IMG/VR virus record: IMGVR_UViG_3300013100_000005
Span: 1-44,700 of that record
Direction: 5' to 3' (one strand)
From: a virus
Length of the DNA: 44,700 bases
This document shows, one piece after another, positions 32,677-40,334 of this stretch; within the stretch, counting starts at the first letter, position 1; each line of letters begins with the position of its first letter. The notes beneath the pieces are model-generated. The model searched no databases. It saw only the letters and a list, made by a program, of their open reading frames with translations, and was not told where the DNA came from. The translations under genes and the position numbers were made by a program.

Positions 32677-33231
32677 ATGAAAGTTGATTGCGTAATTGGC
32701 ATTGACCCGGGAGGTTCCGGCGGAATTGCAGTTTGGAAGCCAAACGGATATTTGAATTGTGTTAAGATGCCAAAGGACTTAACGGATTTAAAAGCCTTTT
32801 TGGAACAATACAAAACCCATTATAACCCGATTGTCTTTATAGAGAAATTGAGCGTTCGCCCGGACGATGTAAGCGTTACTAATGGAGTTGCCAACATGGG
32901 TAAAATGTACCGCATTCAATCAATGATGCAAAACTTTGAGCAACTAAAGGTAACCGTACATTTTTTAAATATCCCATACGTTTTGGTTCATCCAATGAAA
33001 TGGCAAAACGATCTAAAATTGAGGATTAAGTTGAAAGGCAAAAAAGAGGAAACGGCCGACCGTAAACGTAGGTTTAAAGAAATTTCCGGGAGACTATACC
33101 CGGAATTTGTGCCGACGTTATGGAGTGCCGACGCAACATTGATAATGCACTTTGCCCGCTTAATGCTGCAAACCAATCAAAAATGGATTTTGGAAAACTT
33201 ACCCACTCCAATGCACAATTTATTATTTTAA
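32677..33231 (+). CDS. RuvC-like Holliday junction resolvase
   Basis: 184 residues. The RNase H-like core of RuvC is readable: IGIDPGGSGGIAVW with Asp10, VFIEK with Glu56, and WSADATLIMHF with Asp152. RuvC-like enzymes need three or four such acids for two-metal cleavage; the fourth is not clear. Phage resolvases cut branched DNA before packaging. The length is normal. The gene follows the replication protein after one base and precedes two small genes. Confidence 0.8.
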   Translation: MKVDCVIGIDPGGSGGIAVWKPNGYLNCVKMPKDLTDLKAFLEQYKTHYNPIVFIEKLSVRPDDVSVTNGVANMGKMYRIQSMMQNFEQLKVTVHFLNIPYVLVHPMKWQNDLKLRIKLKGKKEETADRKRRFKEISGRLYPEFVPTLWSADATLIMHFARLMLQTNQKWILENLPTPMHNLLF

Positions 33232-33236
33232 TTACC

Positions 33237-33437
33237 ATGAGCGACAAAAAGAATATTGAGGATGTAACCGTTGATGATTTATTTAAAGTGGTTAGGGAAT
33301 TACGATTTAATCAACGTCGTTTCAAAAAGTCGTCGGCAACCAGGCGGGAAAAAATAAACAAAACTTTGGAGCCATTGGAAAACCAGGTTGACGAAATGGT
33401 TTCATTGTATTATCAGAGACAACAAAAATTATTTTAA
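33237..33437 (+). CDS. Small charged hypothetical protein
   Basis: 66 residues from ATG 33237; longer in-frame starts would run into the resolvase gene. Very basic middle (ELRFNQRRFKKSSATRREKI) with an acidic N-terminus. A nucleic-acid-binding role is possible, but no motif is recognised. Confidence 0.6.
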   Translation: MSDKKNIEDVTVDDLFKVVRELRFNQRRFKKSSATRREKINKTLEPLENQVDEMVSLYYQRQQKLF

Positions 33438-33439
33438 CA

Positions 33440-33634
33440 ATGAGCGAAAAATTAAAAAAGCATCCCAGGCATTTGTATTATGCCGTTGAGGATGGTGTTT
33501 TATGGAGTGTTTACCATACCATAAGAGGCGAAAGGACAATGGAAATTGGATTTGTTGAGGGTTTCCCCGATAAAGACAGATTGGAGGAAAAGGATTTTGA
33601 GGAGGTGGAAAAAATTATAAAACCATTTTTTTAA
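33440..33634 (+). CDS. Small acidic hypothetical protein
   Basis: 64 residues. The start is basic (MSEKLKKHPRHLYYAVEDGV), the end acidic (DKDRLEEKDFEEVEKIIKPF). It follows two bases after the previous stop. Last gene before the promoter at 33655. Confidence 0.6.
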   Translation: MSEKLKKHPRHLYYAVEDGVLWSVYHTIRGERTMEIGFVEGFPDKDRLEEKDFEEVEKIIKPFF

Positions 33635-33654
33635 ATAAAAATAGTTGTATAAAT

Positions 33655-33685
33655 TTTGTATTACCAAAAGTAATACTTTAATTTG
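33655..33685 (+). promoter_or_regulatory. Promoter with inverted dyad (P33685)
   Basis: TTTG at 33655-33658, a 19-base spacer and TTAATTTG at 33678-33685 (one mismatch to TAnnTTTG). Between them lies TTACCAAAAGTAA at 33661-33673, the exact reverse complement of the dyad at 28616. The dyad is thus present in inverted orientation and is not the -33 box here. Confidence 0.8.
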
Positions 33686-33708
33686 TGACCAACAAAGAGC
33701 GATAGCGA

Positions 33709-33724
33709 CCCGGCGCATTCCGGG
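33709..33724 (+). promoter_or_regulatory. Leader hairpin, copy 5 (CCCGG-CGCATT-CCGGG)
   Basis: Identical in stem and loop to copy 3. It lies 22 bases before the ATG at 33747, or 12 before an alternative ATG at 33737 that opens only a 20-codon frame. Confidence 0.85.
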
Positions 33725-33746
33725 GAAAAAATAAAAATGAGAAAAA

Positions 33747-35048
33747 ATGATTATCAAAAGATTGGAATTATCAAATTTCCAGGTCATCAAAGATTTTAAC
33801 GCCGATTTCGAGGGCAATGTGTATTTCATTACCGGGGATAACGAGCGAGGCAAATCAACAATTTTAAAAGCAATCGGGGTTTTATTGGGCGGAGATCGTG
33901 ACGAGTTGTTGAAAAACGGCGAGGAAAAGGGTTTTGCAAAAATGGTTGTTGGAGACGACGGCGAAAATTACGACGTTGATTTGAGGTTTACAAAAGCAAA
34001 TCCACGTGGTACAATTTCCATCAAGTCACAAAAAACCGGTATGAAGTCCGATAAAATCAGCATGCTACAAAGCATTTTTGGTTATGTTGAGTTTGATGCC
34101 GTGGAATTTTCCCGTTGGTCGGAAACGGCGGAGGGACGACGAAAACAAGTTGCGGCCGTTAAAGCGTTATTACCCAAAGAAGTTATTAAGCGTATTGACG
34201 AAATAGACAAAGACGTTGCAACCAAAAGGGAAACCCGCAAGGATGCCAACGCAGAGGTTAAAACATACACCGCAATTTGTACCAAAGCAGAGGCAGAAAT
34301 TAAACCGGGGGATGTAAAGAAATACGAAAAACCAATTGAAATTTCGGCATTAATGGAAAAGCAAGCCGAAAACGCACAATTGATTGAGAAAGCAAAAACG
34401 GTTAGAGAATCTTTAAAATTGAGAACCGAACAATTGGCAGCAATTCCGGCACGTCTTAAAACTTTAAAAGAGAAATACGAAGCGGATGTAAAAGCAATCA
34501 AAGCGGAGGAAACCGATTTTAAAACCCGTAAAAAGAATGCACAGGAATGGATAACTAAATACGAGGCCAACAACCCGGAAACCGACACGACCGCCGACCA
34601 ACTTAAAAATTCGGAGGAACATAATAAACAACATGCAAAAGTTGTTGCCTATAAAGCCAATAAATCAGAATTGGACAAGGCCACTAAAAAAGCCGACAAA
34701 GTGGACGGCGAAATTACCACGTTGTTAAAAGAACGTGAAACACTTATTTCAACAAGTAAATTACCAATCGACGGTTTAACTTTCACGGATGACGGATTGG
34801 AGTTGAACAACGTGCCTTTCGTTGAGGGCAAAGTGTCGGATTCTCAAATTATGGAGGTTGCCGCCCGTCTTGTTATTGCTACTAACCCAACCGTTAAAGT
34901 CTTTAGAATTGCCAGGGGCGAAAGTTTAGGCGAAAAACGTTTGCAATCAATTATTGAAATTGCGCAGAAAAACGGATTTCAAGGTTTCATTGAAGAGGTT
35001 AAAAGAGGTCAAGACGATTTGGTTATTGAAGAGTATACCGAAAATTAA
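33747..35048 (+). CDS. SbcC/Rad50-like ATPase with degenerate Walker B
   Basis: 433 residues. Walker A GDNERGKST at 30-38 follows the N-terminal strand pattern of the RecF/SbcC/SMC family (MIIKRLELSNFQVIKDFNAD). The middle (about 130-340) is a Lys/Glu/Ala-rich coiled coil. The C-terminal head contains KVSDSQIMEVAARLVIA in place of the signature motif and VKVFRIARGESLG where the Walker B acid pair is expected, so the usual Asp-Glu is missing. Short SbcC-like proteins of this kind occur with phage recombination nucleases. It has its own promoter and hairpin and a terminator 9 bases after its stop, so it is a separate unit. Confidence 0.8.
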   Translation: MIIKRLELSNFQVIKDFNADFEGNVYFITGDNERGKSTILKAIGVLLGGDRDELLKNGEEKGFAKMVVGDDGENYDVDLRFTKANPRGTISIKSQKTGMKSDKISMLQSIFGYVEFDAVEFSRWSETAEGRRKQVAAVKALLPKEVIKRIDEIDKDVATKRETRKDANAEVKTYTAICTKAEAEIKPGDVKKYEKPIEISALMEKQAENAQLIEKAKTVRESLKLRTEQLAAIPARLKTLKEKYEADVKAIKAEETDFKTRKKNAQEWITKYEANNPETDTTADQLKNSEEHNKQHAKVVAYKANKSELDKATKKADKVDGEITTLLKERETLISTSKLPIDGLTFTDDGLELNNVPFVEGKVSDSQIMEVAARLVIATNPTVKVFRIARGESLGEKRLQSIIEIAQKNGFQGFIEEVKRGQDDLVIEEYTEN

Positions 35049-35056
35049 TTTATTCC

Positions 35057-35081
35057 GGGGCAAAGTTCTTTTTGCCCCTTT
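35057..35081 (+). terminator. Terminator after the ATPase gene
   Basis: GGGGCAAA at 35057-35064 pairs with TTTGCCCC at 35071-35078 (loop GTTCTT), followed by TTTAAAA. The short T-run allows readthrough to the next genes, which have no visible promoter. Confidence 0.8.
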
Positions 35082-35095
35082 AAAATCTCATTGCC

Positions 35096-35248
35096 ATGAG
35101 TGAATTTGAATTATTAGTGTTAGAAATGCGCAAGGCTCAAAGCAAGTATTTTAAAACCCGAGATCGGGCGGTTTTGGATTTATCGAAAGCGTTGGAAAAA
35201 AAGGTTGACGAGTATTTGAGCAATAAGGCGGAACCAAAATTGTTTTAA
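35096..35248 (+). CDS. Small helical hypothetical protein
   Basis: 50 residues from ATG 35096 to TAA 35246-35248: a helical, charged sequence (MSEFELLVLEMRKAQSKYFK, LSKALEKKVDEYLS). The stop overlaps the next start (TAATG), which supports it as a gene. A small coiled-coil partner protein is possible. Confidence 0.65.
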   Translation: MSEFELLVLEMRKAQSKYFKTRDRAVLDLSKALEKKVDEYLSNKAEPKLF

Positions 35249-35682
35249 TGAAAAGCAGAGAAAAAACAGTTCCCGGAACAATAACCAAATCCGGCGGGCT
35301 GCAAATGTTTATGGGGGAGTTAAACGAGTTTTTCAAACAACACCCAGGTTGCCAGGTTATAGCCAATTTTAAGGTTTTAGCCAAAAGCCCGTCCGAGGCT
35401 TTAAAGGGATATTACTTTAATTATGTGGTTCCCGAAATGAAACAAGCAATTTGGAGTGTTGGCGGAGAAAGGAAAACCGACGAGCAAACCGATATATTTT
35501 TGCGCCAATTGTCGCCGGTAACAATTAACCAGGTCGTTGACTTAAAGTCGGGTAAATACGAAAACTCAATAAAAGAGATTTACGATTTATCAAGCCCGGA
35601 ACTTGTCGAGCATATAGAATTTATAAAGCAGATTGCCGCCGAGGAGTACGGGGCATTTATCGACGACCCAAAACCATTATAA
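35248..35682 (+). CDS. DNA-metabolism hypothetical protein
   Basis: 144 residues. A recurring phage pattern is visible: ALKGYYFNYVVPEMKQAIWS followed by a helical C-terminus. Proteins with this Y-Y-F/W...V-V-P-x-M pattern often sit near SSB and recombination genes, but I cannot name a function. Coupled to its neighbour by TAATG and two bases ahead of the next gene. Confidence 0.55.
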   Translation: MKSREKTVPGTITKSGGLQMFMGELNEFFKQHPGCQVIANFKVLAKSPSEALKGYYFNYVVPEMKQAIWSVGGERKTDEQTDIFLRQLSPVTINQVVDLKSGKYENSIKEIYDLSSPELVEHIEFIKQIAAEEYGAFIDDPKPL

Positions 35683-35684
35683 AA

Positions 35685-35873
35685 ATGATTTTATCGGATA
35701 TTAGTTTAATGCCTCAAAAGGGAAAATTTAAAGGCGTTGAAATGGAGAAAGTACCATATTGGTATTTACTTTGGTTAAAAGATCAACCGTTTTGTTTGCC
35801 GGATGTAAAGGAATACATCAATTACAATATGGACGTTTTGTTGGTCGAAGAGAAAAGAAACAAAAGAAATTAA
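35685..35873 (+). CDS. DUF3820-like small protein
   Basis: 62 residues. KGKFKGVEMEKVPYWYLLWL at about 12-31 matches the small phage/bacterial family with GKFKG...P..YLLWL, usually found beside exonucleases. It precedes the DnaQ-like gene. Its molecular role is not established. Confidence 0.65.
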   Translation: MILSDISLMPQKGKFKGVEMEKVPYWYLLWLKDQPFCLPDVKEYINYNMDVLLVEEKRNKRN

Positions 35874-35892
35874 CAATTTAAAAATTATCAAA

Positions 35893-36726
35893 ATGAATAC
35901 AATTAATGACATTTTATTTTTTGATGCGGAAACAACGGGATTACCGGAAAAGGGCGCACAATGGGAAAGCGATTTTAAATATTACCCAAACATTGCATCG
36001 TTAGCGTGGATTTTTGGCGGTGTTGAAAAACATTACATTGTTTACCCGGATGGTTGGGAAATTCCATTGGAGACAACAGCAATTCACGGAATTACCACCG
36101 AATACGCATTGGAACACGGAACTAAAATTGATATTGTTTTAGCCGACTTTGCGGAGGACGCATTGAAAGCCCCGTTTGTGGCCGCTCATAATATTTACTT
36201 TGATTCGTCCGTGGTAAAAGCAAACGTTTTAAAACATTTAGGTCGTCAATTTTATGACGAAATGCGTTTTGAGGATGGATTGTATAAGGGCAAAAGAATT
36301 GATACAATGATGAAAACAATTAAATTTGTTGGCGCATGTTACGAAAACGGACGGCCGGGCAAATTTCCGAGACTTGAAGAGTTGCACGAAAAGTTGTTTC
36401 CAGGCGAAAAATTCGAGGCTCACAATTCGTTGGAGGATTGCAAAGCATTACAACGTTGTTTACCTCCGTTAATCGAATTGGGAATTATTCAATTGGCACT
36501 TAAAGAGTATGGAGCGGATAATAAACCGGTTCCAAAAACACAAAATAAAATAGATTTCAACCAACCACCGGTAATTATTCCAGGTGCAGAGGTTGAGAAT
36601 GTGCCGGAACAAAAGCCGGCGGCGCAATTTAAAAAGCGTGAAACATTAACGGGAGAGCCGGCCAAAGGATTGGAGGCAACCGCAACCAAAAGTTCCAACC
36701 CTTTGTTGGATAGCGACGAGTTTTAA
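35893..36726 (+). CDS. DnaQ-like 3'-5' exonuclease (DEDDh)
   Basis: 277 residues. The DEDDh active site is complete: FFDAETTG with Asp11 and Glu13, AAHNIYFD with Asp104, and AHNSLEDCK with His177 and Asp182. The last 70 residues are a low-complexity tail ending NPLLDSDEF. No polymerase domain is attached. It could degrade single-strand ends or proofread for a host polymerase. The A-rich leader ACAATTTAAAAATTATCAAA precedes the ATG. Confidence 0.85.
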   Translation: MNTINDILFFDAETTGLPEKGAQWESDFKYYPNIASLAWIFGGVEKHYIVYPDGWEIPLETTAIHGITTEYALEHGTKIDIVLADFAEDALKAPFVAAHNIYFDSSVVKANVLKHLGRQFYDEMRFEDGLYKGKRIDTMMKTIKFVGACYENGRPGKFPRLEELHEKLFPGEKFEAHNSLEDCKALQRCLPPLIELGIIQLALKEYGADNKPVPKTQNKIDFNQPPVIIPGAEVENVPEQKPAAQFKKRETLTGEPAKGLEATATKSSNPLLDSDEF

Positions 36727-36736
36727 AAAACCCGAA

Positions 36737-36754
36737 CCGGGGCGGTTTCCCCGG
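36737..36754 (+). promoter_or_regulatory. Leader hairpin, copy 6 (CCGGGG-CGGTTT-CCCCGG), intercistronic
   Basis: Six-pair stem, CGGTTT loop, 23 bases before the ATG at 36778. No promoter box precedes it. The longest stem of the family. Confidence 0.8.
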
Positions 36755-36777
36755 TATTAACTCAAATATTTGTTATA

Positions 36778-37470
36778 ATGGCAAAAGAAAAAAAAACAAT
36801 GTTGATTCCGACGGAACAACAATTTGCATTGTCAAAAGTTAAGTTGGCAAAAAACGGAGGTTTAACCGTTCATTACGAAGTTACCGAGGTTATTGGAGAG
36901 GAGAGTTACACCAATAAATTTTTGGTTGAAAGCGCAAAGGATATACACCCGGATTTAAAAACGTTATTCGATCAGCTAAAAGCGATCAAAGGTCGAATTT
37001 TCCACCTTACAACCTTTTTGTCTTTGGTTGAAATGCCGGACTTTAAAGCAACTGTTAAGCAAAAAGAATTGGCACGTACATTTGCCGAAAAGATTTTGGA
37101 AAACATCGAAGTTCGGGGCGTTTCGTTTTCGGGTCAAGACGATAACGTTGGTATTGTTTTAACCGGTTTGATGACAAGCGGAAACAATCAAAAAACCGCT
37201 ATTAATTCCCCTCGTTTAAAATTCAATTCCGAAACATACGGGTTTGAAGAGGAGTTGGAGGAAATCAGCGGGAAAATAGAAAGCGAGGTTTACGAGTTTT
37301 TATTTAAAGGTAAAAAAGCCCAATTGGATTTGTTCAACGGTAATGCACCGGATGACGAAACAAACGACGACGAAGTGGAACATGAACAGGTTGAGGAGTT
37401 CCCGGACGTTGACGACCCGGCCGATACTGATTTGGAAAGCCCGGGCGAAACCGACGAAGAGAAATATTAA
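36778..37470 (+). CDS. Hypothetical protein with acidic tail (ssDNA-binding-like candidate)
   Basis: 230 residues. A folded part (1-175) with alternating beta and helical segments is followed by a highly acidic tail (about 185-230, ending SPGETDEEKY), as in single-strand-binding and recombination accessory proteins. No family recognised. It has its own leader hairpin. Located between the exonuclease and HNH genes, so a recombination role is likely. Confidence 0.55.
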   Translation: MAKEKKTMLIPTEQQFALSKVKLAKNGGLTVHYEVTEVIGEESYTNKFLVESAKDIHPDLKTLFDQLKAIKGRIFHLTTFLSLVEMPDFKATVKQKELARTFAEKILENIEVRGVSFSGQDDNVGIVLTGLMTSGNNQKTAINSPRLKFNSETYGFEEELEEISGKIESEVYEFLFKGKKAQLDLFNGNAPDDETNDDEVEHEQVEEFPDVDDPADTDLESPGETDEEKY

Positions 37471-37914
37471 ATGAGTGCGTATTTGATAACCGAATTGGCC
37501 GAATACGAACTTTGCGTTAAAAGGGGGTTCGCCCCCCTTTTAGATAAAAACTTTGAGATCGAAATAAATTTGCGCATTCAAATACAACGGGAGTTTTTCG
37601 GACATACCATTTTGGGACGGGGCAACATTCCCCAGGGAAACGAAAGGTTTTACCGGTGGATGTGGGAAAACAAAAAACATTATTGCGAGGAGTGTTTGCG
37701 GCCTTTACAAAATTATTGGTCGGGTTACATTTCCCATATTTTAACCAGGGGCGCAAATCCCGCAATTGCACATGACCCCCGAAATATTAACATCCTTTGC
37801 CATACTCACCACGATAAATGGGAAACCGGTAAACGTAACGAAATGCGTATTTACAAAGGCAACATTAAAATAATCGAATTACTACAACGCCAATACAACC
37901 AATTAAAAGCATGA
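37471..37914 (+). CDS. HNH/NinG-like zinc-binding protein
   Basis: 147 residues. CEEC (C72, C75), SHILTRG with His89, NINILCHTHHDKWE with C110, H113 and H114 form the zinc-site and histidine pattern of HNH endonucleases, most like NinG-type phage recombination proteins. The N-terminal 60 residues are a different helical region. It follows the acidic-tail protein directly and overlaps the next gene by four bases. A terminator-like hairpin lies inside it at 37519-37541. Confidence 0.7.
   Translation: MSAYLITELAEYELCVKRGFAPLLDKNFEIEINLRIQIQREFFGHTILGRGNIPQGNERFYRWMWENKKHYCEECLRPLQNYWSGYISHILTRGANPAIAHDPRNINILCHTHHDKWETGKRNEMRIYKGNIKIIELLQRQYNQLKA
37519..37541 (+). promoter_or_regulatory. Terminator-like hairpin inside the HNH gene
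   Basis: AAAAGGGGG-TTCG-CCCCCC-TTTT lies from codon 17 on, giving a near-perfect GC stem with a UUCG loop and T-run. It could attenuate transcription or slow translation of the HNH gene. Confidence 0.7.
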
Positions 37915-38279
37915 GACTAAAAGGCAACACTTTGAAAATTAATAAAAGCCATTCCAGGTTTGCGGAGGCATCCAAACAGTCAATAAAAAAAGATCTTCAA
38001 CACCTACACCGTAAACCGGAGCAACCAAAGCCGGAAAGGAAATTGGAAATTGAACCGGGAGCGGAACGCCGTATTATTCATATAAACGAAAACGGGCAAT
38101 ATTCAAAGTTTGCAAAATTGATAGTTGGCAAATTGGTTAAGTTGGTTCGCAAATCGGAATTTGGTAATTCGTGGTATTGCGAATTTGTTTTTGATGACGA
38201 CCGAAAAGCGTTAAACCGTGCGGCTAATTGGTCGGACAGAAAAAAGGAATATTTGTTTGATGGGTTAAAATTCAAGTAA
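37911..38279 (+). CDS. Hypothetical basic protein
   Basis: 122 residues. N-terminal half strongly basic (SKQSIKKDLQHLHRKPEQPK), C-terminal half a small folded domain. Possibly binds nucleic acid. Overlaps both neighbours (ATGA, TAATG). Confidence 0.6.
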   Translation: MRLKGNTLKINKSHSRFAEASKQSIKKDLQHLHRKPEQPKPERKLEIEPGAERRIIHINENGQYSKFAKLIVGKLVKLVRKSEFGNSWYCEFVFDDDRKALNRAANWSDRKKEYLFDGLKFK

Positions 38280-38584
38280 TGAGAGTTAAGCAACCGGAAC
38301 CGTTCGATAAAGACCGAGAATATAAAATTGGCGAACGTGTAATTTACCAGGGCAAAACATTGATTTGCGTTAAATACACCCCAACACCAAAATGGTTAAT
38401 TGAAAAATTCGGGGATATGTATTTCCAATTTGGAATGTTACCAACTCAATGCGGTATGTGCCGGATTAAAGAATATAAGGATTGCAAAGGTGTAATTGAT
38501 TCGCCGTGTTTCCGTTATAGCCGATTAGATCGAAAAAACATAAATTTTCAATATTTAAGAACAAATAAAAATGAGCGTAAATAA
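38279..38584 (+). CDS. Cysteine-cluster hypothetical protein
   Basis: 101 residues. N-terminal YKIGERVIYQGKTLICVKY is beta-rich; four Cys (C58, C61, C69, C77) in C-x2-C-x7-C-x7-C suggest a bound zinc ion. The stop lies 14 bases inside the ssb gene. Role unknown. Confidence 0.6.
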   Translation: MRVKQPEPFDKDREYKIGERVIYQGKTLICVKYTPTPKWLIEKFGDMYFQFGMLPTQCGMCRIKEYKDCKGVIDSPCFRYSRLDRKNINFQYLRTNKNERK

Positions 38585-38984
38585 ATTAACACTATTGGGA
38601 AACCTAACAGCCGACCCACTTATTAAACTATTTGATAACGGAGGTAAGATTGCACAATTTGCGGTTGCAACGAGCGACAAGGCGTTTAAAACCGCCGACG
38701 GTAAAGAGATACCGGAACGCACAGAGTACCATAATATTATCGTTCGCAATAAATTGGCAGAGATTGCCGAAAAATATTTGCGAAAAGGTAACAAGGTTTA
38801 TTTGGAGGGAACATTGCGTTATCGTAAATACCAGGATGCAGAGGGAAAAGACCGTTGGGTTACCGAAATCCATTGTACCACCTTTGAAATGTTAACACAA
38901 CGCCCGGCGGCCAACACTCAACCCGCAGCAACCGAAACCCACACGGAAACAACGGACGGCGAAAACGACGATTTACCATTTTAA
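38571..38984 (+). CDS. ssb: Single-stranded DNA-binding protein
   Basis: 137 residues. The OB-fold N-terminus (MSVNKLTLLGNLTADPLIKL) is clear, with the usual RTEYHNIIVRNKLAEIAEKY segment and a Pro/Thr-rich linker before the acidic end ENDDLPF, the tip used to contact partner proteins. Length is close to bacterial SSB. It coats single-strand DNA in replication and recombination. The start overlaps the previous gene by 14 bases. Confidence 0.9.
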   Translation: MSVNKLTLLGNLTADPLIKLFDNGGKIAQFAVATSDKAFKTADGKEIPERTEYHNIIVRNKLAEIAEKYLRKGNKVYLEGTLRYRKYQDAEGKDRWVTEIHCTTFEMLTQRPAANTQPAATETHTETTDGENDDLPF

Positions 38985-38993
38985 ACAAAAGCC

Positions 38994-39164
38994 ATGAACG
39001 AATTTAAAAAGATTGACCCGCTAAAAGGGTTAAATAAAAAGCAGGTTCGATTTATAAATATAACCATTGTTGCAAGCATCGTTGCGTTGGTTACGTTCCT
39101 TGTCGGCTTGCTAATGATGTTATACGCAATATTAATTTTCAACCAACCATGCAATTTGAAATAA
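38994..39164 (+). CDS. Small single-span membrane protein
   Basis: 56 residues from ATG 38994: a basic N-terminus (MNEFKKIDPLKGLNKKQVRF) and a long hydrophobic segment from about residue 21 to 49. It overlaps the ASCH gene start by 16 bases. A short inner-membrane protein; role unknown (a holin is possible but it is far from the lysis genes). Confidence 0.6.
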   Translation: MNEFKKIDPLKGLNKKQVRFINITIVASIVALVTFLVGLLMMLYAILIFNQPCNLK

Positions 39165-39673
39165 AACAGTTCAACAAAGAAAAACACGACCGTTGGAAAG
39201 CCTTAACGGTTAAGCAGCCATACGCAACCGATTTGGTAACCGTGGCATATAAAGAAAGTGAAACCGTTGAGATCGGGGTAAAATCCATTGAGGTGCGAAG
39301 CAAAAACACCCATTACCGTGGGGATGTAATGATTTGTTCGAGTGCATCACCGGTATTGCACGGATTGGAAAGCGGCGTTTGTTTGGGATTAGTCAATTTA
39401 TACGACGTTAAGTTGTGCAAAGACTTTACCCCGGAGGATTGGGAAAACACCCGAATACCGGAGGCCGAACAACATAAATATAAAAAATGCTTTGGTTGGA
39501 TGATGCGCAACCCACGCCGTGTAATTGAATACCCGGTTAAGGGGCAATTGGGTTTGTTCCATTTGGTTTATACAATCGACACAATAACCGAATACCCCCG
39601 CACCGTGGTAATGGATAAAGCCGGTTACCGTCTTGCATCAAAAATTGATCGTTCACAAAAAGCAAATAAATAA
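39149..39673 (+). CDS. ASCH-domain protein
   Basis: 174 residues. KALTVKQPYATDLVT, KSIEVRSKNTHYRGDVMICS, GVCLGLVNLYDVK and GWMMRNPRRV are the standard segments of ASCH (ASC-1 homology) domains, which bind RNA or modified nucleotides through a cavity framed by such K..P, E.R and G.V motifs. Its likely role is RNA or nucleotide binding during infection, but the target is unknown. A-rich leader; next gene two bases on. Confidence 0.75.
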   Translation: MQFEIKQFNKEKHDRWKALTVKQPYATDLVTVAYKESETVEIGVKSIEVRSKNTHYRGDVMICSSASPVLHGLESGVCLGLVNLYDVKLCKDFTPEDWENTRIPEAEQHKYKKCFGWMMRNPRRVIEYPVKGQLGLFHLVYTIDTITEYPRTVVMDKAGYRLASKIDRSQKANK

Positions 39674-39675
39674 TT

Positions 39676-39879
39676 ATGGTAGTAGTAGCCAGGTATAAAG
39701 GAAAAGACGGTTTGAAAGGATATAAAACCGGTCAAACTTATTCAATATTGTTTTCAACATTGCACCCAGGATGTGCAATAAAAGATTACCAGAGAAAAGG
39801 AGTACACCAGGGGGAGGGAACATTGATTTCTTACCCGACAATGCGTAAATTTTTAGATAATTGGGAGGTAACGAAATAA
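39676..39879 (+). CDS. Small hypothetical protein
   Basis: 67 residues, beta-rich and basic (VVVARYKGKDGLKGYKTGQT). No family recognised. Its stop overlaps the next start (TAATG). Confidence 0.6.
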   Translation: MVVVARYKGKDGLKGYKTGQTYSILFSTLHPGCAIKDYQRKGVHQGEGTLISYPTMRKFLDNWEVTK

Positions 39880-40235
39880 TGAAAAACGAGCCATTCACAG
39901 GTAAAAAGGAAAAAGCAATTGTTGTTGCGACCGGGGAGAAAGTAAAAGTTACTTTACTAGCATACGGAGTTTACCAAAACGTAAAAACGGGCGACCACTA
40001 TTATATCGACGAAATTAAAGTTATTCCCCGCCGGCACATGTGGCAAATTGGATTTACAATTTGGCGTGTTGGGTTTTTCATTTTCGCCCGGGAATACTTC
40101 AAATACAATATTTGGTATTTAATCCCAGGCATTCCGGTAAGTGCGGTAAATGGTTATGACCGGTACGTTGATGCGGAGATTAAATTTTTATGCTTTGGGT
40201 TAGGTATTCGGTTTATTTGGGTAAAGAAAAAATAA
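39879..40235 (+). CDS. Hypothetical membrane-associated protein
   Basis: 118 residues from ATG 39879; an alternative start 18 bases upstream is inside the previous gene. Hydrophobic stretches (WQIGFTIWRVGFFIFAREYF, IWYLIPGIPVSAV, IKFLCFGLGIRFIWV) suggest membrane association. Last gene before the promoter at 40257. Confidence 0.6.
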   Translation: MKNEPFTGKKEKAIVVATGEKVKVTLLAYGVYQNVKTGDHYYIDEIKVIPRRHMWQIGFTIWRVGFFIFAREYFKYNIWYLIPGIPVSAVNGYDRYVDAEIKFLCFGLGIRFIWVKKK

Positions 40236-40256
40236 ATCAAAATAAAAAGAAATTCT

Positions 40257-40287
40257 TTTGGTAATATTAAAAACGTTTGTATATTTG
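40257..40287 (+). promoter_or_regulatory. Bacteroidota-type promoter P40287
   Basis: TTTG at 40257-40260, a 19-base spacer and TATATTTG at 40280-40287, with the dyad-like CTTTTGGTAA. About 45 bases here closely match the promoter at 2307-2336. Confidence 0.85.
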
Positions 40288-40300
40288 AGAACTGAAACGA

Positions 40301-40316
40301 CGGGGCGTTTTCCTCG
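40301..40316 (+). promoter_or_regulatory. Leader hairpin, copy 7 (CGGGG-CGTTTT-CCTCG)
   Basis: Same stem, G-U pair, loop and flanks as copy 1. It lies 18 bases before the ATG at 40335. Confidence 0.85.
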
Positions 40317-40334
40317 GATATAAAATTGAGCGAT

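Noticed and set aside
34082-34588. Long minus-strand frame of 168 codons inside the SbcC-like gene
   Set aside because: It mirrors the codon pattern of the + strand coiled-coil gene (Ser/Leu/Ala-rich reverse reading) and has no gene-like context.
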